DNA of 64,000 nucleotides from JBBQZO01 sp038207625 (GCA_038207625.1 JBBQZO010000001.1:248001-312000), one strand, 5' to 3'. Positions 17,710-26,101 are shown, counted from the first letter of the stretch. The notes: generated by a model from the sequence alone, not told the origin. A program made the numbers and translations.

Positions 17710-18339
17710 GTGAACGCGATAATGCAAACGACAAAAACGATGCTGATGTTGTCCCTGGTGGCCGGATTATTCGGGGCCGCGTCCGCGCAGGCGCAATCGG
17801 CCGCTGCGCCAGCGGTGAACGGCGCCTTGCCCAATGGCGCGCAGCCCGACAGCGCAAACTGCCCGGCCGTGCTCAAGCAAACCTTCAAGCGCCTGCAAGA
17901 TGATGCTCCACAGAATCTGTGCCAGTACGCCGGCAAGGTGATCCTGGTGGTCAATACGGCCAGCTACTGCGGCTACACCAACCAGTACGAAGGTCTGGAA
18001 AAAATGTACGCCAAATATAGCGCGAAGGGCCTCGTTGTGCTCGGCTTTCCGTCGAATGATTTTGGCAAGCAGGAGCCGGGCAGCAGCAAGGAGATTGCCG
18101 ATTTCTGCTACAACACCTACGGCGTGAAGTTTCCCATGTTCGCCAAGTCGGACGTGGCCGGCCCCAACGCCAACCCGCTGTACGCGACGCTGATCAAGGC
18201 CACCGGCAAAGAACCGACCTGGAACTTCACCAAGTACCTGATCGACCGCAACGGCAAGATCGTCGCCCACTTCCCCAGCAAGGTGACGCCGGACGACAAG
18301 GCGCTGGTTGGCCCGATCGAAGCGGCGCTGGGCATGTAA
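17710..18339 (+). CDS. Glutathione peroxidase family protein, exported
   Basis: A 209-residue thiol peroxidase. The conserved GPx core begins with VNTASYCGYTNQYEGLEKMY, where Cys stands in the place of selenocysteine, followed by LGFPSNDFGKQEPGS and WNFTKYLIDRNGK with the catalytic Gln and Trp. An N-terminal hydrophobic segment ending in ASAQAQ suggests a signal peptide, so this copy probably acts in the periplasm against peroxides. A GTG start at 17710 is used; an ATG at 17722 is the alternative. An insert (about residues 27-55) lies between signal and core. The stop abuts the next gene. Confidence 0.9.
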   Translation: MNAIMQTTKTMLMLSLVAGLFGAASAQAQSAAAPAVNGALPNGAQPDSANCPAVLKQTFKRLQDDAPQNLCQYAGKVILVVNTASYCGYTNQYEGLEKMYAKYSAKGLVVLGFPSNDFGKQEPGSSKEIADFCYNTYGVKFPMFAKSDVAGPNANPLYATLIKATGKEPTWNFTKYLIDRNGKIVAHFPSKVTPDDKALVGPIEAALGM

Positions 18340-19584
18340 ATGCAAGCGCACATCCATCCCGCGCCACCTTTAGCGAGACCCTTGATGCCGAAAACTCAGT
18401 CTCACGCGGCCGACTTGCGCGGCCTGTCGCGCCTGACCGTCAGCGCCGTGGTCGGCGTGGCCGAACTGGCCGAAGCGCTGCACATGACGATCCTCGACAA
18501 GGCGATCGGCGCGCCACTGGGCAAGCCGATCATCAAGCCGATCGCCGGCGCCACCGCGCTGGTGTACCGCGGCGTGCGCGGCGCGGCGCGCCTGGTTGGC
18601 GGGGGCATCGATTCGATGCTGGCGCGCCTGGTGCCGATGCTGGGCGAGCAAAGCGAGTGGGCCGGGCGCGAAGCGCTGCTGGCGGGCCTGAACGGCGTGC
18701 TGGGCGACCATCTGGCCGAGGTCGGCAACCCGCTGGCGATCCCGATGACGCTGCGCCGCGCCGGCCATCCGCTCACGCTTGAGCGCGCGGCGCTGCGCGA
18801 GGCCATCCCCGGCGCGGGCGGACGCATCCTGGTGCTGGCGCACGGCCTGTGCATGAACGACCTGCAATGGCAACGCGCCGGACACGACCACGGCGCCGGC
18901 CTGGAGCGCGAGCGCGGCTACACGGCGCTCTACCTGCACTACAACAGCGGCCTGCATATCTCCACCAACGGGCGCGCGTTCGCCCAGCTGCTGCAAACGC
19001 TGGTCGAGCAGTGGCCGCAGCCGGTCGAAGAAATCGTCATCGTCGGCCACAGCATGGGCGGCCTGGTCGCCCGCGGCGCCTGCGCGGTGGCGGCCGAGAC
19101 CAAACAGGGCTGGCTGAAACACCTGAGCAAGATCGCCTGCCTGGGCACGCCGCACCACGGCGCGCCGCTCGAACGGGGCGGCAACTGGGTGCATGTGGTG
19201 ACCGACCTGAGCCCCTACTCGAAGCCGTTTTCGCGGCTGGCCAAGATCCGCAGCGCCGGCATCACCGACCTGCGCCACGGCAGCGTGCAGGACGAGGATT
19301 GGGACGGCAAGGACCGCTTCGCGCACGGCGCCGTGCCGCCGATGCTGGCGCTGCCGGCCTCGGTGCACTGCTACGCGGTGGCCGCCACGATGGGCGCGGC
19401 CGAGGGCGACCTGACCGACCGCGTGGCCGGCGACGGCCTGGTGCCGCTGGCCAGCGCGCTGGGCCAGCACGCCGAAGCGTCGCGCTGCCTGCACTTCGAC
19501 GACCAGTGGGTGGGCTACAAGCTTAGCCACATGGGGCTGCTGAGCGATGCCGACGTGTATCGCCAACTGCTGAGCTGGCTGTAA
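18340..19584 (+). CDS. Lipase/esterase-like alpha/beta hydrolase
   Basis: A 414-residue cytoplasmic-looking hydrolase. The nucleophile elbow is GHSMGGLVARGA near residue 240, and HGLCMNDLQW carries the oxyanion-hole region; IACLGTPHHGAPLERGG matches triacylglycerol lipase/PGAP1-like esterases. A His near the C-terminus (KLSHMGLLSD) is the candidate catalytic base and DRVAGDGLVPL the acid. The ATG at 18340 follows the peroxidase stop directly; a second ATG at 18385 (MPKTQSHAAD) is equally plausible. Lipid or ester hydrolysis is inferred; no signal peptide is seen. Confidence 0.82.
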   Translation: MQAHIHPAPPLARPLMPKTQSHAADLRGLSRLTVSAVVGVAELAEALHMTILDKAIGAPLGKPIIKPIAGATALVYRGVRGAARLVGGGIDSMLARLVPMLGEQSEWAGREALLAGLNGVLGDHLAEVGNPLAIPMTLRRAGHPLTLERAALREAIPGAGGRILVLAHGLCMNDLQWQRAGHDHGAGLERERGYTALYLHYNSGLHISTNGRAFAQLLQTLVEQWPQPVEEIVIVGHSMGGLVARGACAVAAETKQGWLKHLSKIACLGTPHHGAPLERGGNWVHVVTDLSPYSKPFSRLAKIRSAGITDLRHGSVQDEDWDGKDRFAHGAVPPMLALPASVHCYAVAATMGAAEGDLTDRVAGDGLVPLASALGQHAEASRCLHFDDQWVGYKLSHMGLLSDADVYRQLLSWL

Positions 19585-19590
19585 GCGCGC

Positions 19591-19780
19591 TGGTCCGCGC
19601 TGCCGATTCCAGTCGGTCGGCGCTGTCGATCCAAGCCAGTCCGCGCAATCGATCCAAGCCAGTCCGCGCAATTGATCCAAGCTGACCGCGCAATCGATCC
19701 AATCCAGTCCGCGCTGTCGATCCCAGCCGGCCTAAGCAATCGATTCAAGCCAGTCCGCGCAATCGATCCAAGCTGACCGG
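19591..19780 (+). repeat. Degenerate 23-bp tandem repeat (about 8 units)
   Basis: Units resemble CCAGTCCGCGCAATCGATCC followed by AAG, 22-23 bp each, with two units identical and the rest varying at a few positions. Most contain an ATCGAT-like core. It has no spacer-repeat structure, so it is not a CRISPR. Origin by slippage or unequal crossing-over is likely. Confidence 0.85.
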
Positions 19781-19846
19781 GGGCGGGAGCGAATGCGCTT
19801 CGCAAATCGACGTCGCACATGAGAAGACATGACGACGCAGCGAAAC

Positions 19847-19898
19847 TGGGGTCAGAGTTTTTTTGTGCGGATGTATCGCACAAATTACTCTGACCCCA
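19847..19898. repeat. GGGGTCAGAG palindrome (REP-like hairpin), copy 1
   Basis: GGGGTCAGAGT and its complement ACTCTGACCCC bound a hairpin whose inner arms are TTTGTGCG and CGCACAAA around a short loop. CGAAA to the left and TTTCG to the right extend the symmetry. Two further copies lie at 62484-62555 and 62774-62838. The pattern resembles palindromes mobilised by RAYT (IS200/IS605-like) transposases. Confidence 0.8.
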
Positions 19899-19942
19899 CT
19901 TTCGCGACCCGAAGCCCGTCCTGTCCGCGCGCCCTACGTGGC

Positions 19943-19990
19943 GCAGCATCGCAGCATCGCAGCATCGCAGCATCGCAGCCTCGCAGCCTC
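19943..19990 (+). repeat. 8-bp tandem repeat, GCAGCATC x4 + GCAGCCTC x2
   Basis: Six head-to-tail octamers, four of GCAGCATC and two of GCAGCCTC. The 8-bp period would shift the frame in any coding sequence, and no gene covers it. Confidence 0.9.
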
Positions 19991-20125
19991 GTAGAAATCC
20001 CCAGCCCATTCCAGAGACCATCGCACCCGCGCCGCAACGCAGCTGAAACCAGCACTACCGTCGATGGCGCCGCTATTTGTGCACCCCGCGATGGCGCGAT
20101 GGGCATACTCCAGTAAAATAGCGCC

Positions 20126-21082
20126 ATGAAAAAACATCTCGTCGTCGCGCTGGCCTACGACCGCCTGTGCACCTTCGAATTTGGCTGCGTGGTGGAAGTA
20201 TTCGCCCTCGAGCGCCCCGAACTGGGCGTCGACTGGTACCAGTTCGCCGTCTGCGCGATCGAGCCAGGTCCAATCCGCGCGGCGGGCGGCTTCGGTATCG
20301 ACGCCCCGTACACGCCCGAGTTGCTGGCGCAAGCGGACACCATCATCATCCCCGGCTGGCGTGACGCCGACGAAGCGCCGCCGCCGGCGCTGCTGGCGCA
20401 ACTGCGCGCGGCGCACCTGCGCGGCGCGCGCCTGTGCTCGATCTGCTCGGGCGTGTTCGTGCTGGCCGCCGCCGGCCTGCTGGACGGCCTGCGCGCCACC
20501 ACCCACTGGCGCTACACCGCCAAACTGGCGCAGCGCTACCCCGCCATTACGGTGTTGCCCGACGACCTGTACGTCGACGCCGGCCAGATCATCACCTCGG
20601 CCGGCTCGGCCGCCGGCCTCGACATGCTGCTGCACCTGGTGCGGCGCGACTACGGCGCGCGCATCGGCAACCTGGTGGCGCAACGGCTGGTGGTGGCGCC
20701 GCACCGCGAAGGCGGCCAGGCCCAGTTCCTGCCGCGCCCGATGGCGCATGACGAGCAGGGCCGCCTGTCCAAGCTGATGGATTGGCTGCGCCGCCACCCC
20801 GCGCAGGCGCACACGGTGGCCAGCATGGCCGAGCGCGCGCTGATGAGCCCGCGCACGCTGCAGCGCCAGTTCCAGGCCGCCACCGGACTCGGTCCGATCG
20901 AATGGCTGATTCACGAACGCATCGCCGTCGTCAAGGAGCTGCTCGAATCGCCCGACATGCCGCTGGCGCTGGTGGCCGAACGGGCCGGCTTCGGCTCCGA
21001 GGAGTCGCTGCGCCACCACTTCCGCCGCCTGGCCGCCACCACGCCCGGCGCGTACCGGCGCCAGTTCGCCAGCACCGTGTAA
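20126..21082 (+). CDS. GlxA/FtrA-type transcriptional regulator (DJ-1/PfpI + AraC)
   Basis: A 318-residue regulator. The N-terminal two thirds is a class I glutamine-amidotransferase-like DJ-1/PfpI domain with the Cys of the elbow in RLCSICSGVFVLAAAGLLDG near residue 109, and the C-terminal third is an AraC double helix-turn-helix (SMAERALMSPRTLQRQF and VAERAGFGSEESLRHHFRR). The DJ-1 domain in this family acts as a sensor. The call as FtrA-like rests on the TTHWRYTAKLA and length match. Targets are unknown; the next gene downstream is 160 bp away on the same strand. Confidence 0.9.
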   Translation: MKKHLVVALAYDRLCTFEFGCVVEVFALERPELGVDWYQFAVCAIEPGPIRAAGGFGIDAPYTPELLAQADTIIIPGWRDADEAPPPALLAQLRAAHLRGARLCSICSGVFVLAAAGLLDGLRATTHWRYTAKLAQRYPAITVLPDDLYVDAGQIITSAGSAAGLDMLLHLVRRDYGARIGNLVAQRLVVAPHREGGQAQFLPRPMAHDEQGRLSKLMDWLRRHPAQAHTVASMAERALMSPRTLQRQFQAATGLGPIEWLIHERIAVVKELLESPDMPLALVAERAGFGSEESLRHHFRRLAATTPGAYRRQFASTV

Positions 21083-21242
21083 CGCGTTGCGCCGGGAAGC
21101 AACGGTGCCATTTCGCGCACCTCGGTCAAACAGCAAAAATTGGGTCAATCCGGAGCCGCTTCCACTTCATCCGCCTATGGATATTGAATCAACATTGACA
21201 CGAACTAAATATCGCGTCATATTGGAACGCCCAATCTGTCCG

Positions 21243-21746
21243 ATGAACGATGCGGCATTGACCATGATCACCTCATACGAAATACACGTAGACGCCCCGA
21301 TCGACACCGTGTTCGACACTGCGTCGGACGTAGGCGCGATGCCGTCGTTTACGCGTGACGTTGAGTCCATGGTGTTTCTGTCGCCGCCGCCTTTTCAGCT
21401 GGGTAGCGAGGTGAAGGACACCCGCCGCCTGCTCGGTGTGCGGCGCTCGCAAGTCATATCGGTCCCGCTATTTGAGCGTCCCAACCGTTTCATCGCCAGG
21501 TTCACCGTCCTCGGCGTCACGTTCGACAGCGATCACTTGTTTTATAGCTGCGCGAGCGGGACACGCTTGTTGATCAACGTTGATATCGTCGAGGCAAAGG
21601 GCCTGGGACGCATGTTTCGTCCGTTTGTGCCGTTCGTCTCCGCCATCGTGCGGCACGGCATCCGGCGCGAGATTGAAGACATCAAGGCCGAGGCCGAGCG
21701 CCGCGGGCGAGATGTCACCGCATTCAACGCCGCAAAATCGGCTTAA
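21243..21746 (+). CDS. SRPBCC (START-like) family protein
   Basis: A 167-residue protein whose opening ITSYEIHVDAPIDTVFDTASD and the DRTL/RFTVLGVTFDSDHLFYS strands match the SRPBCC ligand-binding fold (polyketide cyclase/dehydrase type). The C-terminal helix GLGRMFRPFVPFVSAIVRHG closes the cavity. The ligand is unknown. Starts at 21177, 21243 and 21264 are all possible; 21264 gives the family-like N-terminus MITSYEIHVDAP and may be the true one. The acetyltransferase follows after 4 bp, so the two are likely co-transcribed. Confidence 0.75.
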   Translation: MNDAALTMITSYEIHVDAPIDTVFDTASDVGAMPSFTRDVESMVFLSPPPFQLGSEVKDTRRLLGVRRSQVISVPLFERPNRFIARFTVLGVTFDSDHLFYSCASGTRLLINVDIVEAKGLGRMFRPFVPFVSAIVRHGIRREIEDIKAEAERRGRDVTAFNAAKSA

Positions 21747-21750
21747 TACG

Positions 21751-22281
21751 ATGCATCCAATTCACGTCGACGGCCTCGTGTTGCGCCCATTTGAGGATCG
21801 CGACGCGGCAGATTTTTCTGCCGCCGTGCGCGCGTCCGTGCAGTCCGTGGGGCCATGGATGCCTTGGTGCCACGCGGCCTTCTCAGAGCAGGATGCGCTC
21901 AGCTGGTTCCAGACTTGCCGGGGCGGGCTGGCGGCCGGTTCCATGCACGAGTTCGGCATTTTTTCGCAGGCCGATGCTCAATTATTGGGCGGCGCGGGGC
22001 TCAATTCAATCAATCCGCAGCACCAGTTTTGCAATCTTGGCTACTGGGTCAAGCAATCGGCGCAACGGCAGGGCGTTGCGCTGCGCACCGTGCGGGCCTT
22101 GGCCCAGCATGCATTTGCCAACTTGGGATTGCGACGCGTCGAGATCGTGGTCGCGTGTGGCAATGTCGCCAGCGAGGGCGTGGCAATCAAGTCTGGCGCG
22201 CTGTTTGAGTGCGTCGCGCGCAATCGCTTGCAGATCCGCGGCGAGGCCGTGGCGGCGTCCGTTTTCTCGCTGATTCCTTAA
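21751..22281 (+). CDS. GNAT acetyltransferase (RimJ/RimL-like)
   Basis: A 176-residue N-acetyltransferase. GLVLRPFEDRDAADF is the first strand and helix of the GNAT fold, GPWMPWCH matches the RimJ/RimL branch, and the acetyl-CoA site follows NLGYWVKQSAQRQGVALRTV (motif A, with QRQGV in place of the usual Q/RxxGxG/A). The C-terminal LRRVEIVVACGNVASEGVAIKSGA is the conserved last block. The substrate could be a ribosomal protein, an aminoglycoside-like amine or another small molecule. It is 4 bp from the SRPBCC gene. Confidence 0.85.
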   Translation: MHPIHVDGLVLRPFEDRDAADFSAAVRASVQSVGPWMPWCHAAFSEQDALSWFQTCRGGLAAGSMHEFGIFSQADAQLLGGAGLNSINPQHQFCNLGYWVKQSAQRQGVALRTVRALAQHAFANLGLRRVEIVVACGNVASEGVAIKSGALFECVARNRLQIRGEAVAASVFSLIP

Positions 22282-22395
22282 CAGGCGGTGCTGCAAGAAA
22301 CGAATACACGTGAATTGGACGTCGCCACCGTTTTGCATCGCTAGATCCCGGGGCACAAGTCTCAACCTTACCTTCAATTTCTTAGAATTCGATTC

Positions 22396-23298
22396 ATGCG
22401 ACATTTCACAGCACTATGCATCTCACTTCTGACCCTGTCGGCAAGCGCAGCCGACATGATTAGCCCTGCCAATGAGTTCACGTCGCGCTTGAGCGCACTC
22501 GAGAGCAAAAATGGCGGGCGCCTTGGCGTGACGGTCATCTCGACGAGTGGCGCGCCGCTGTTTTCGTATCGCGCCGACGAGCGCTTTGCGATGTGCAGCA
22601 CGTTCAAGGCTTTGCTGGGGGCCGCCGTTCTGGCCCGGATCGATGCGCATCGGGAGTCGCTGGACCGGCACATCGCGTACACATCTGGCGATCTGCTCGA
22701 CTACGCCCCGATCACCACCAAGAACCTGAAAGCCGGGCACATGACGGTGTCCGAGTTGGTCGCCGCATCGATCCAATACAGCGACAACACCGCCGCCAAC
22801 CTGCTGCTCGCTTCAATCGGTGGCCCCAAAGAGCTGACCGCGTATCTTCGTTCAATCGGCGACGCCAGCACGCGTCTGGACCGCAACGAGCCCGGCTTGA
22901 ACGACAACGTCGCGGGCGACCCGCGTGACACCAGCACGCCAGAGGCGATGGCCGCAACGCTCCAAAAGCTGCTGGTGGGCGATCATCTTTCACCTGCATC
23001 GAAAGAACAGCTCAAGCTCTGGATGTTTGGCAACACAACCGGCGACAGCAAACTCAGGGCGGGATTCGACAAAGGCTGGATCGTCGGCGACAAGACGGGC
23101 AGCGGCAGCAACGGTGCCAGCAATGACGTTGCGATCGTCTTTCCGCGCGACGTGGCGCCATTTATTGTGACCGTGTTGTACACCGGCTCCAGCGCCTCGG
23201 GCGACGCGAAAAATGCGGTGATCGCCGAGGTGGCGCGTATCACCAGCGCGACGCTATTGAAAAGCAGAAAATTGAATGCCAAAGAGGGCCAACACTAA
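22396..23298 (+). CDS. Class A beta-lactamase
   Basis: A 300-residue exported serine beta-lactamase. The signal peptide (FTALCISLLTLSASA) is followed by all Ambler motifs: CSTFK with nucleophile S70 and K73, SDN (130-132), the omega loop RNEPGLND with E166 and N170, and KTG (234-236) in GDKTGSGSNG. Cys precedes S70, as in CTX-M and some carbapenemases, but no second Cys is found near 238, so the carbapenemase disulfide is absent. All catalytic residues are intact and the spectrum cannot be predicted. No ampR-like regulator or mobile element adjoins it, so it looks like a resident chromosomal gene. Confidence 0.93.
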   Translation: MRHFTALCISLLTLSASAADMISPANEFTSRLSALESKNGGRLGVTVISTSGAPLFSYRADERFAMCSTFKALLGAAVLARIDAHRESLDRHIAYTSGDLLDYAPITTKNLKAGHMTVSELVAASIQYSDNTAANLLLASIGGPKELTAYLRSIGDASTRLDRNEPGLNDNVAGDPRDTSTPEAMAATLQKLLVGDHLSPASKEQLKLWMFGNTTGDSKLRAGFDKGWIVGDKTGSGSNGASNDVAIVFPRDVAPFIVTVLYTGSSASGDAKNAVIAEVARITSATLLKSRKLNAKEGQH

Positions 23299-23400
23299 GA
23301 GCCGGCCGGGAGCGCGCAAGCAGCATGGCGCGCGTGATGAGGTGGTGGACCGCCAGCCGCAAATGATCACTTAACGTAGTCACTACCCTGGAGGATGTAA

Positions 23401-23784
23401 ATGAATTCCAATGATGTCCGCGCCGTGATTGACCAGTACATCGACGCATATAACCGCAAGGATATTCCGGCAATGCTCTGCACGGTCCATCCTGACGTAG
23501 AGTTCAAGAATATCTCCGGTGGCGTCGTCAACGCCAGTTCAGTGGGCATTGCCGAATTGAAGGCCTTGGCCGAACAGTCGGTTTCCTTGTTCTCCGAGCG
23601 GCGTCAGACCATTCTGTCGTTTGAAAACACCGGCGTCACGTCGGTAGTGGCAATCGGGTTTCATGCGGTCGTGGCAAACGACCTCCCGAACGGCCTGAAA
23701 CAGGGACAGGTGCTCGCGCTGTCGGGCAGTTCTGAGTTCGAATTTCAGGATGGCTTGATCTCAAAAATCACCGATATCAGCTAA
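23401..23784 (+). CDS. NTF2-like (SnoaL) family protein
   Basis: A 127-residue protein of the cone-like alpha+beta NTF2 fold. VIDQYIDAYNRKDIPAMLCTVHPDVEFKNISGG is the usual opening of SnoaL-like proteins, followed by alternating strands. The fold serves isomerases, hydrolases and ligand-binding proteins; no catalytic residues are assignable. A strong GGAGG lies about 10 bp before the ATG. It stands alone between the beta-lactamase and a short non-coding region. Confidence 0.8.
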   Translation: MNSNDVRAVIDQYIDAYNRKDIPAMLCTVHPDVEFKNISGGVVNASSVGIAELKALAEQSVSLFSERRQTILSFENTGVTSVVAIGFHAVVANDLPNGLKQGQVLALSGSSEFEFQDGLISKITDIS

Positions 23785-24085
23785 GTTGCAGGTAGCTGCG
23801 GCATGCCTGCGTCATCGTGACACTTGCCATCATCCTCGGCCTGGCGGCCACCATGGCAAGCGCGCAGTGATCGCCGACCGAGTCGGCACTCGGGATGATG
23901 CGGGCCTAATTGCTCCCGGCTCGGGCGATGTTCGACGCCAACGCCAGACATTGCGCAGGGCAGGGCAAGGCCACGTCGGACCTGCGCACCGTCTACGCGG
24001 GAAATCCGGCCGGCCTTGGTCGGCATATGCATATTCTATTTATGTTAAGATTATCTTCACATCAATATTGCAATAGGAAATTTGC
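23785..24085. other. Intergenic region, no gene recognised
   Basis: 301 bp without a supported gene. A 17-codon stretch ending at about 23869 reads like a signal peptide (TLAIILGLAATMASAQ) and then stops, and a later frame reads ARAMFDANARHCAGQGKATS; together they may be remnants of a decayed small exported protein, but this is too weak to call. The last 60 bp are AT-rich and may hold the promoter of the next gene. Confidence 0.35.
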
Positions 24086-24487
24086 GTGTTCACGTTTCTA
24101 CGTCGACTCATCATGTTTGTGTTTGGCGTCGTGTTATTGCTGGACGTTGCATTGCCGACCCGCACTGAACCGCTGCGCGTCGACCGCCACACCAGCAACA
24201 ACGCTGGCGCGCGCATCGACACCAGCTACGCGCTGCATTTTGTTGGCGGCCAGCTGGGCTCCTGCTCGGTCGGGTACGCGGCCTACACCAAGCTCAAGGA
24301 TGGCGACGCGGTGGTCGTGCAGTCCACCAAACTACTCAAGAACTGCCTGCGTATCACGCAGGACGAGGTCGTCGTCGAAAGTAATCGCTACTGGAAGCTG
24401 TTTGCGCTGTTCGGCGCCTGCGCGCTGATTCTGGGGGCCAGCGGCTGGATCAAGAGCACCGAGGAGCGCGGCGTCCAGCTGTTCTGA
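24086..24487 (+). CDS. Hypothetical membrane protein
   Basis: A 133-residue protein not assigned to a family. The N-terminus (FLRRLIMFVFGVVLLLDVAL) and the C-terminal segment (WKLFALFGACALILGASGWI) are hydrophobic and likely cross the membrane. The middle is polar, with two cysteines (GSCSVGY and KNCLRI) that could pair in the periplasm. The GTG start at 24086 is preceded by AGGAAA. Codon use looks like its neighbours, so it is probably a real gene. Confidence 0.6.
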   Translation: MFTFLRRLIMFVFGVVLLLDVALPTRTEPLRVDRHTSNNAGARIDTSYALHFVGGQLGSCSVGYAAYTKLKDGDAVVVQSTKLLKNCLRITQDEVVVESNRYWKLFALFGACALILGASGWIKSTEERGVQLF

Positions 24488-24781
24488 GCGGACCGGCTGG
24501 TTTTACGCTGCCACGTCGGTGATCGTTGGCGCGCGTGGCTGGTTTTCGACTTGCTGTATAGTTAAGCATGATGTTCCCGCCATCGGCGCGAGCTGAACCG
24601 ACGTATCGCGCAGAGGCGTTCGTGCGCAGCGCCCCATCGGGCATTGCAACGCCGGGATTGCGCGCCAGCGCCGGATCGGCCGCTCTGGCACGCGCCGGCC
24701 CGCGCGCGCGCCGCGCGCCCCCGCTGACAATCGGCGCCAAGCCGACGTGACCGCCTGACTACTCGACAAGGACTGTTTGAC

Positions 24782-25294
24782 ATGACGATTGCACTGCTCG
24801 CCCTGACGCTCGCCGATCTGCGCGACTTCGCCGCAGAGCGCACGCCGCCGGAGATCGGCGCGCGCGCGCTGGACGGCGCGCTGCCGCCCGCCTTTGTCGC
24901 ACAGCGCGCGCTGAGTCAGCTCGACGCGGGCATGCCGCTGCAGTGGTGCAGCACCTTCCTCATGGTGCGCGTGGCGGACGGCGCTATCGTCGGCGGTTGC
25001 GGCTTCAAGGGCGCGCCGCGCGATGGCCGGGTCGAAATCGGCTATGCGGTGGCGCCGTCCTGCCGCCTCCAGGGCCTGGCCACGCAGGCAGTGGCCGAAC
25101 TGTTGCGCCTGGCGTTCCTGAGCGACGACGTGGCCGAGGTGCTGGCCGAAATCAATCCGGATAATCTCGGCTCGACGCGCATCGCGCAGAACCTGGGCTT
25201 TGAACACATCGGCTTCAAGACCGAAGACGATGGCGAACTGGTGGCGCAGTGGGTGCGCCGCAAACAGCGCGCGCGCGTGGCGCACAGCGCATAA
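24782..25294 (+). CDS. GNAT acetyltransferase
   Basis: A 170-residue acetyltransferase. FLMVRVADGAIVGGCGFKG and VEIGYAVAPSCRLQGLATQAVAELLRLAF give strands 4-5 and the acetyl-CoA loop (CRLQGLA as QxxGxA). VLAEINPDNLGSTRIAQNLGFEHIG is the typical C-terminal block of the RimJ-like branch. The substrate is unknown. It starts with ATG at 24782 after AAGGACTG. A second GNAT-like fragment follows its stop codon directly. Confidence 0.85.
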   Translation: MTIALLALTLADLRDFAAERTPPEIGARALDGALPPAFVAQRALSQLDAGMPLQWCSTFLMVRVADGAIVGGCGFKGAPRDGRVEIGYAVAPSCRLQGLATQAVAELLRLAFLSDDVAEVLAEINPDNLGSTRIAQNLGFEHIGFKTEDDGELVAQWVRRKQRARVAHSA

Positions 25295-25593
25295 AGATCC
25301 GGCCTGCGCGCAGCGACGAGGCGGCCAGCTTGGCGGCGCTTGCGTGCGCGTCAAAAACGATCTGGTTCTACAGTGCGGAGCAAATCGGCGCTTGGCGCGA
25401 CGCGCTGACGATCTCGCCGGTGGAGATCGCGCGCCAGCCCACTCTTGTGGCCGAGATCGACCAATCCGCGCGACTCGTCAGCGCGACGGACCCGAGCGGA
25501 CGACGGTGTGGATTGATGAAGCAAATCGCGCGACGCCGGACGAGCCGATTTGCTCGCCCGATGGTGTCGGAAGTGGCACGCCATATTGCCTAA
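25294..25593 (+). pseudogene. GNAT acetyltransferase remnant (N-terminal part)
   Basis: Directly after the preceding acetyltransferase stop, about 57 codons read like the first third of another GNAT (KIRPARSDEAASLAALACAS, then WFYSAEQIGAWRDALTISPV and QPTLVAEID). After that the protein pattern is lost: no acetyl-CoA loop follows, and the frame runs on as basic, low-identity sequence to 25593. No ATG or GTG with an RBS sits at the expected start. I read this as a truncated gene that lost its C-terminal two thirds. A frameshift into another frame was looked for but not found convincingly. Confidence 0.5.
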
Positions 25594-25614
25594 TTCACTC
25601 GTGAGGAAACGTCC

Positions 25615-25995
25615 ATGTCGTTCGATCCACAACACACTTACGTGCACCTTGATGCCGACGGCGTCGCCACCGCGTTGCCCGGCGGCGCGCAGTTCTGGTC
25701 GCTGCCCGAGCAGGACATGGCGCGTTACGGCAGCGGCTGGCTGATCACCGAATCGGCATACACCGCCGACTGGCCGAACTGGGAAATGCACCCCAACGGC
25801 GACGAGTTCGTGTATCTGCTGGTGGGTGCCGTTGTCGTGCTGCTGGAACAGGCCGATGGCGTGCGCGAAGTGGCGCTTGATGGCAGCGGCGCCGTGCTGG
25901 TACCGCGCGGCGTGTGGCACACCGCCAGAGTGCTGGCGCCCAGCCGCCTGCTGCACGTGACGCTGGGCGGCGGCACCGAGCACCGGGCCATTTGA
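25615..25995 (+). CDS. Cupin domain protein
   Basis: A 126-residue single-cupin protein. The core motifs are WEMHPNGDEFVYLLVGAVVV (conserved His, Glu region of motif 1) and GSGAVLVPRGVWHTARV (motif 2 with the third His). It should form a metal-binding beta barrel; the enzymatic role, if any, is unknown. GAGGAAAC precedes the ATG at 25615. The next gene converges on it from the minus strand. Confidence 0.85.
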   Translation: MSFDPQHTYVHLDADGVATALPGGAQFWSLPEQDMARYGSGWLITESAYTADWPNWEMHPNGDEFVYLLVGAVVVLLEQADGVREVALDGSGAVLVPRGVWHTARVLAPSRLLHVTLGGGTEHRAI

Positions 25996-26101
25996 CCCGA
26001 CTCCACGGACGAGGTGCCGGACTTGGCGCATCGGCGCGCCATTGCACTGCGCGCCCGCAAGAGTGCGGCATGCCGCTAGCGGGTGCTGTCCTCCGTCGCC
26101 G

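Larger units (their letters stand above)
19585..20125. other. Repeat-rich intergenic spacer
   Basis: This 541-bp region contains no credible gene. It holds a degenerate 23-bp tandem repeat, a GGGGTCAGAG-type palindrome and an 8-bp tandem array, all listed separately. The open frames crossing it on the minus strand translate the repeats (GSIARTGLDR-like units) and look spurious. Confidence 0.7.

Noticed and set aside
19591..19780. A CRISPR array.
   Set aside because: The 23-bp units are contiguous, degenerate and without spacers; no cas genes occur in the window.
19515..20021. A 168-codon minus-strand frame over the repeats.
   Set aside because: It translates the tandem arrays (GSIARTGLDR-like and AAMLRCCD units) and has no independent support.
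23786..24076. A 96-codon frame after the SnoaL-like gene.
   Set aside because: No family pattern, no RBS and poor codon use; possibly remnants of a decayed small exported protein.
25569..25590. A second sigma-54 promoter (TGGCAC ... TTGC) upstream of the cupin gene.
   Set aside because: The spacing is six instead of five bases between the two elements, which abolishes RpoN recognition in known cases.
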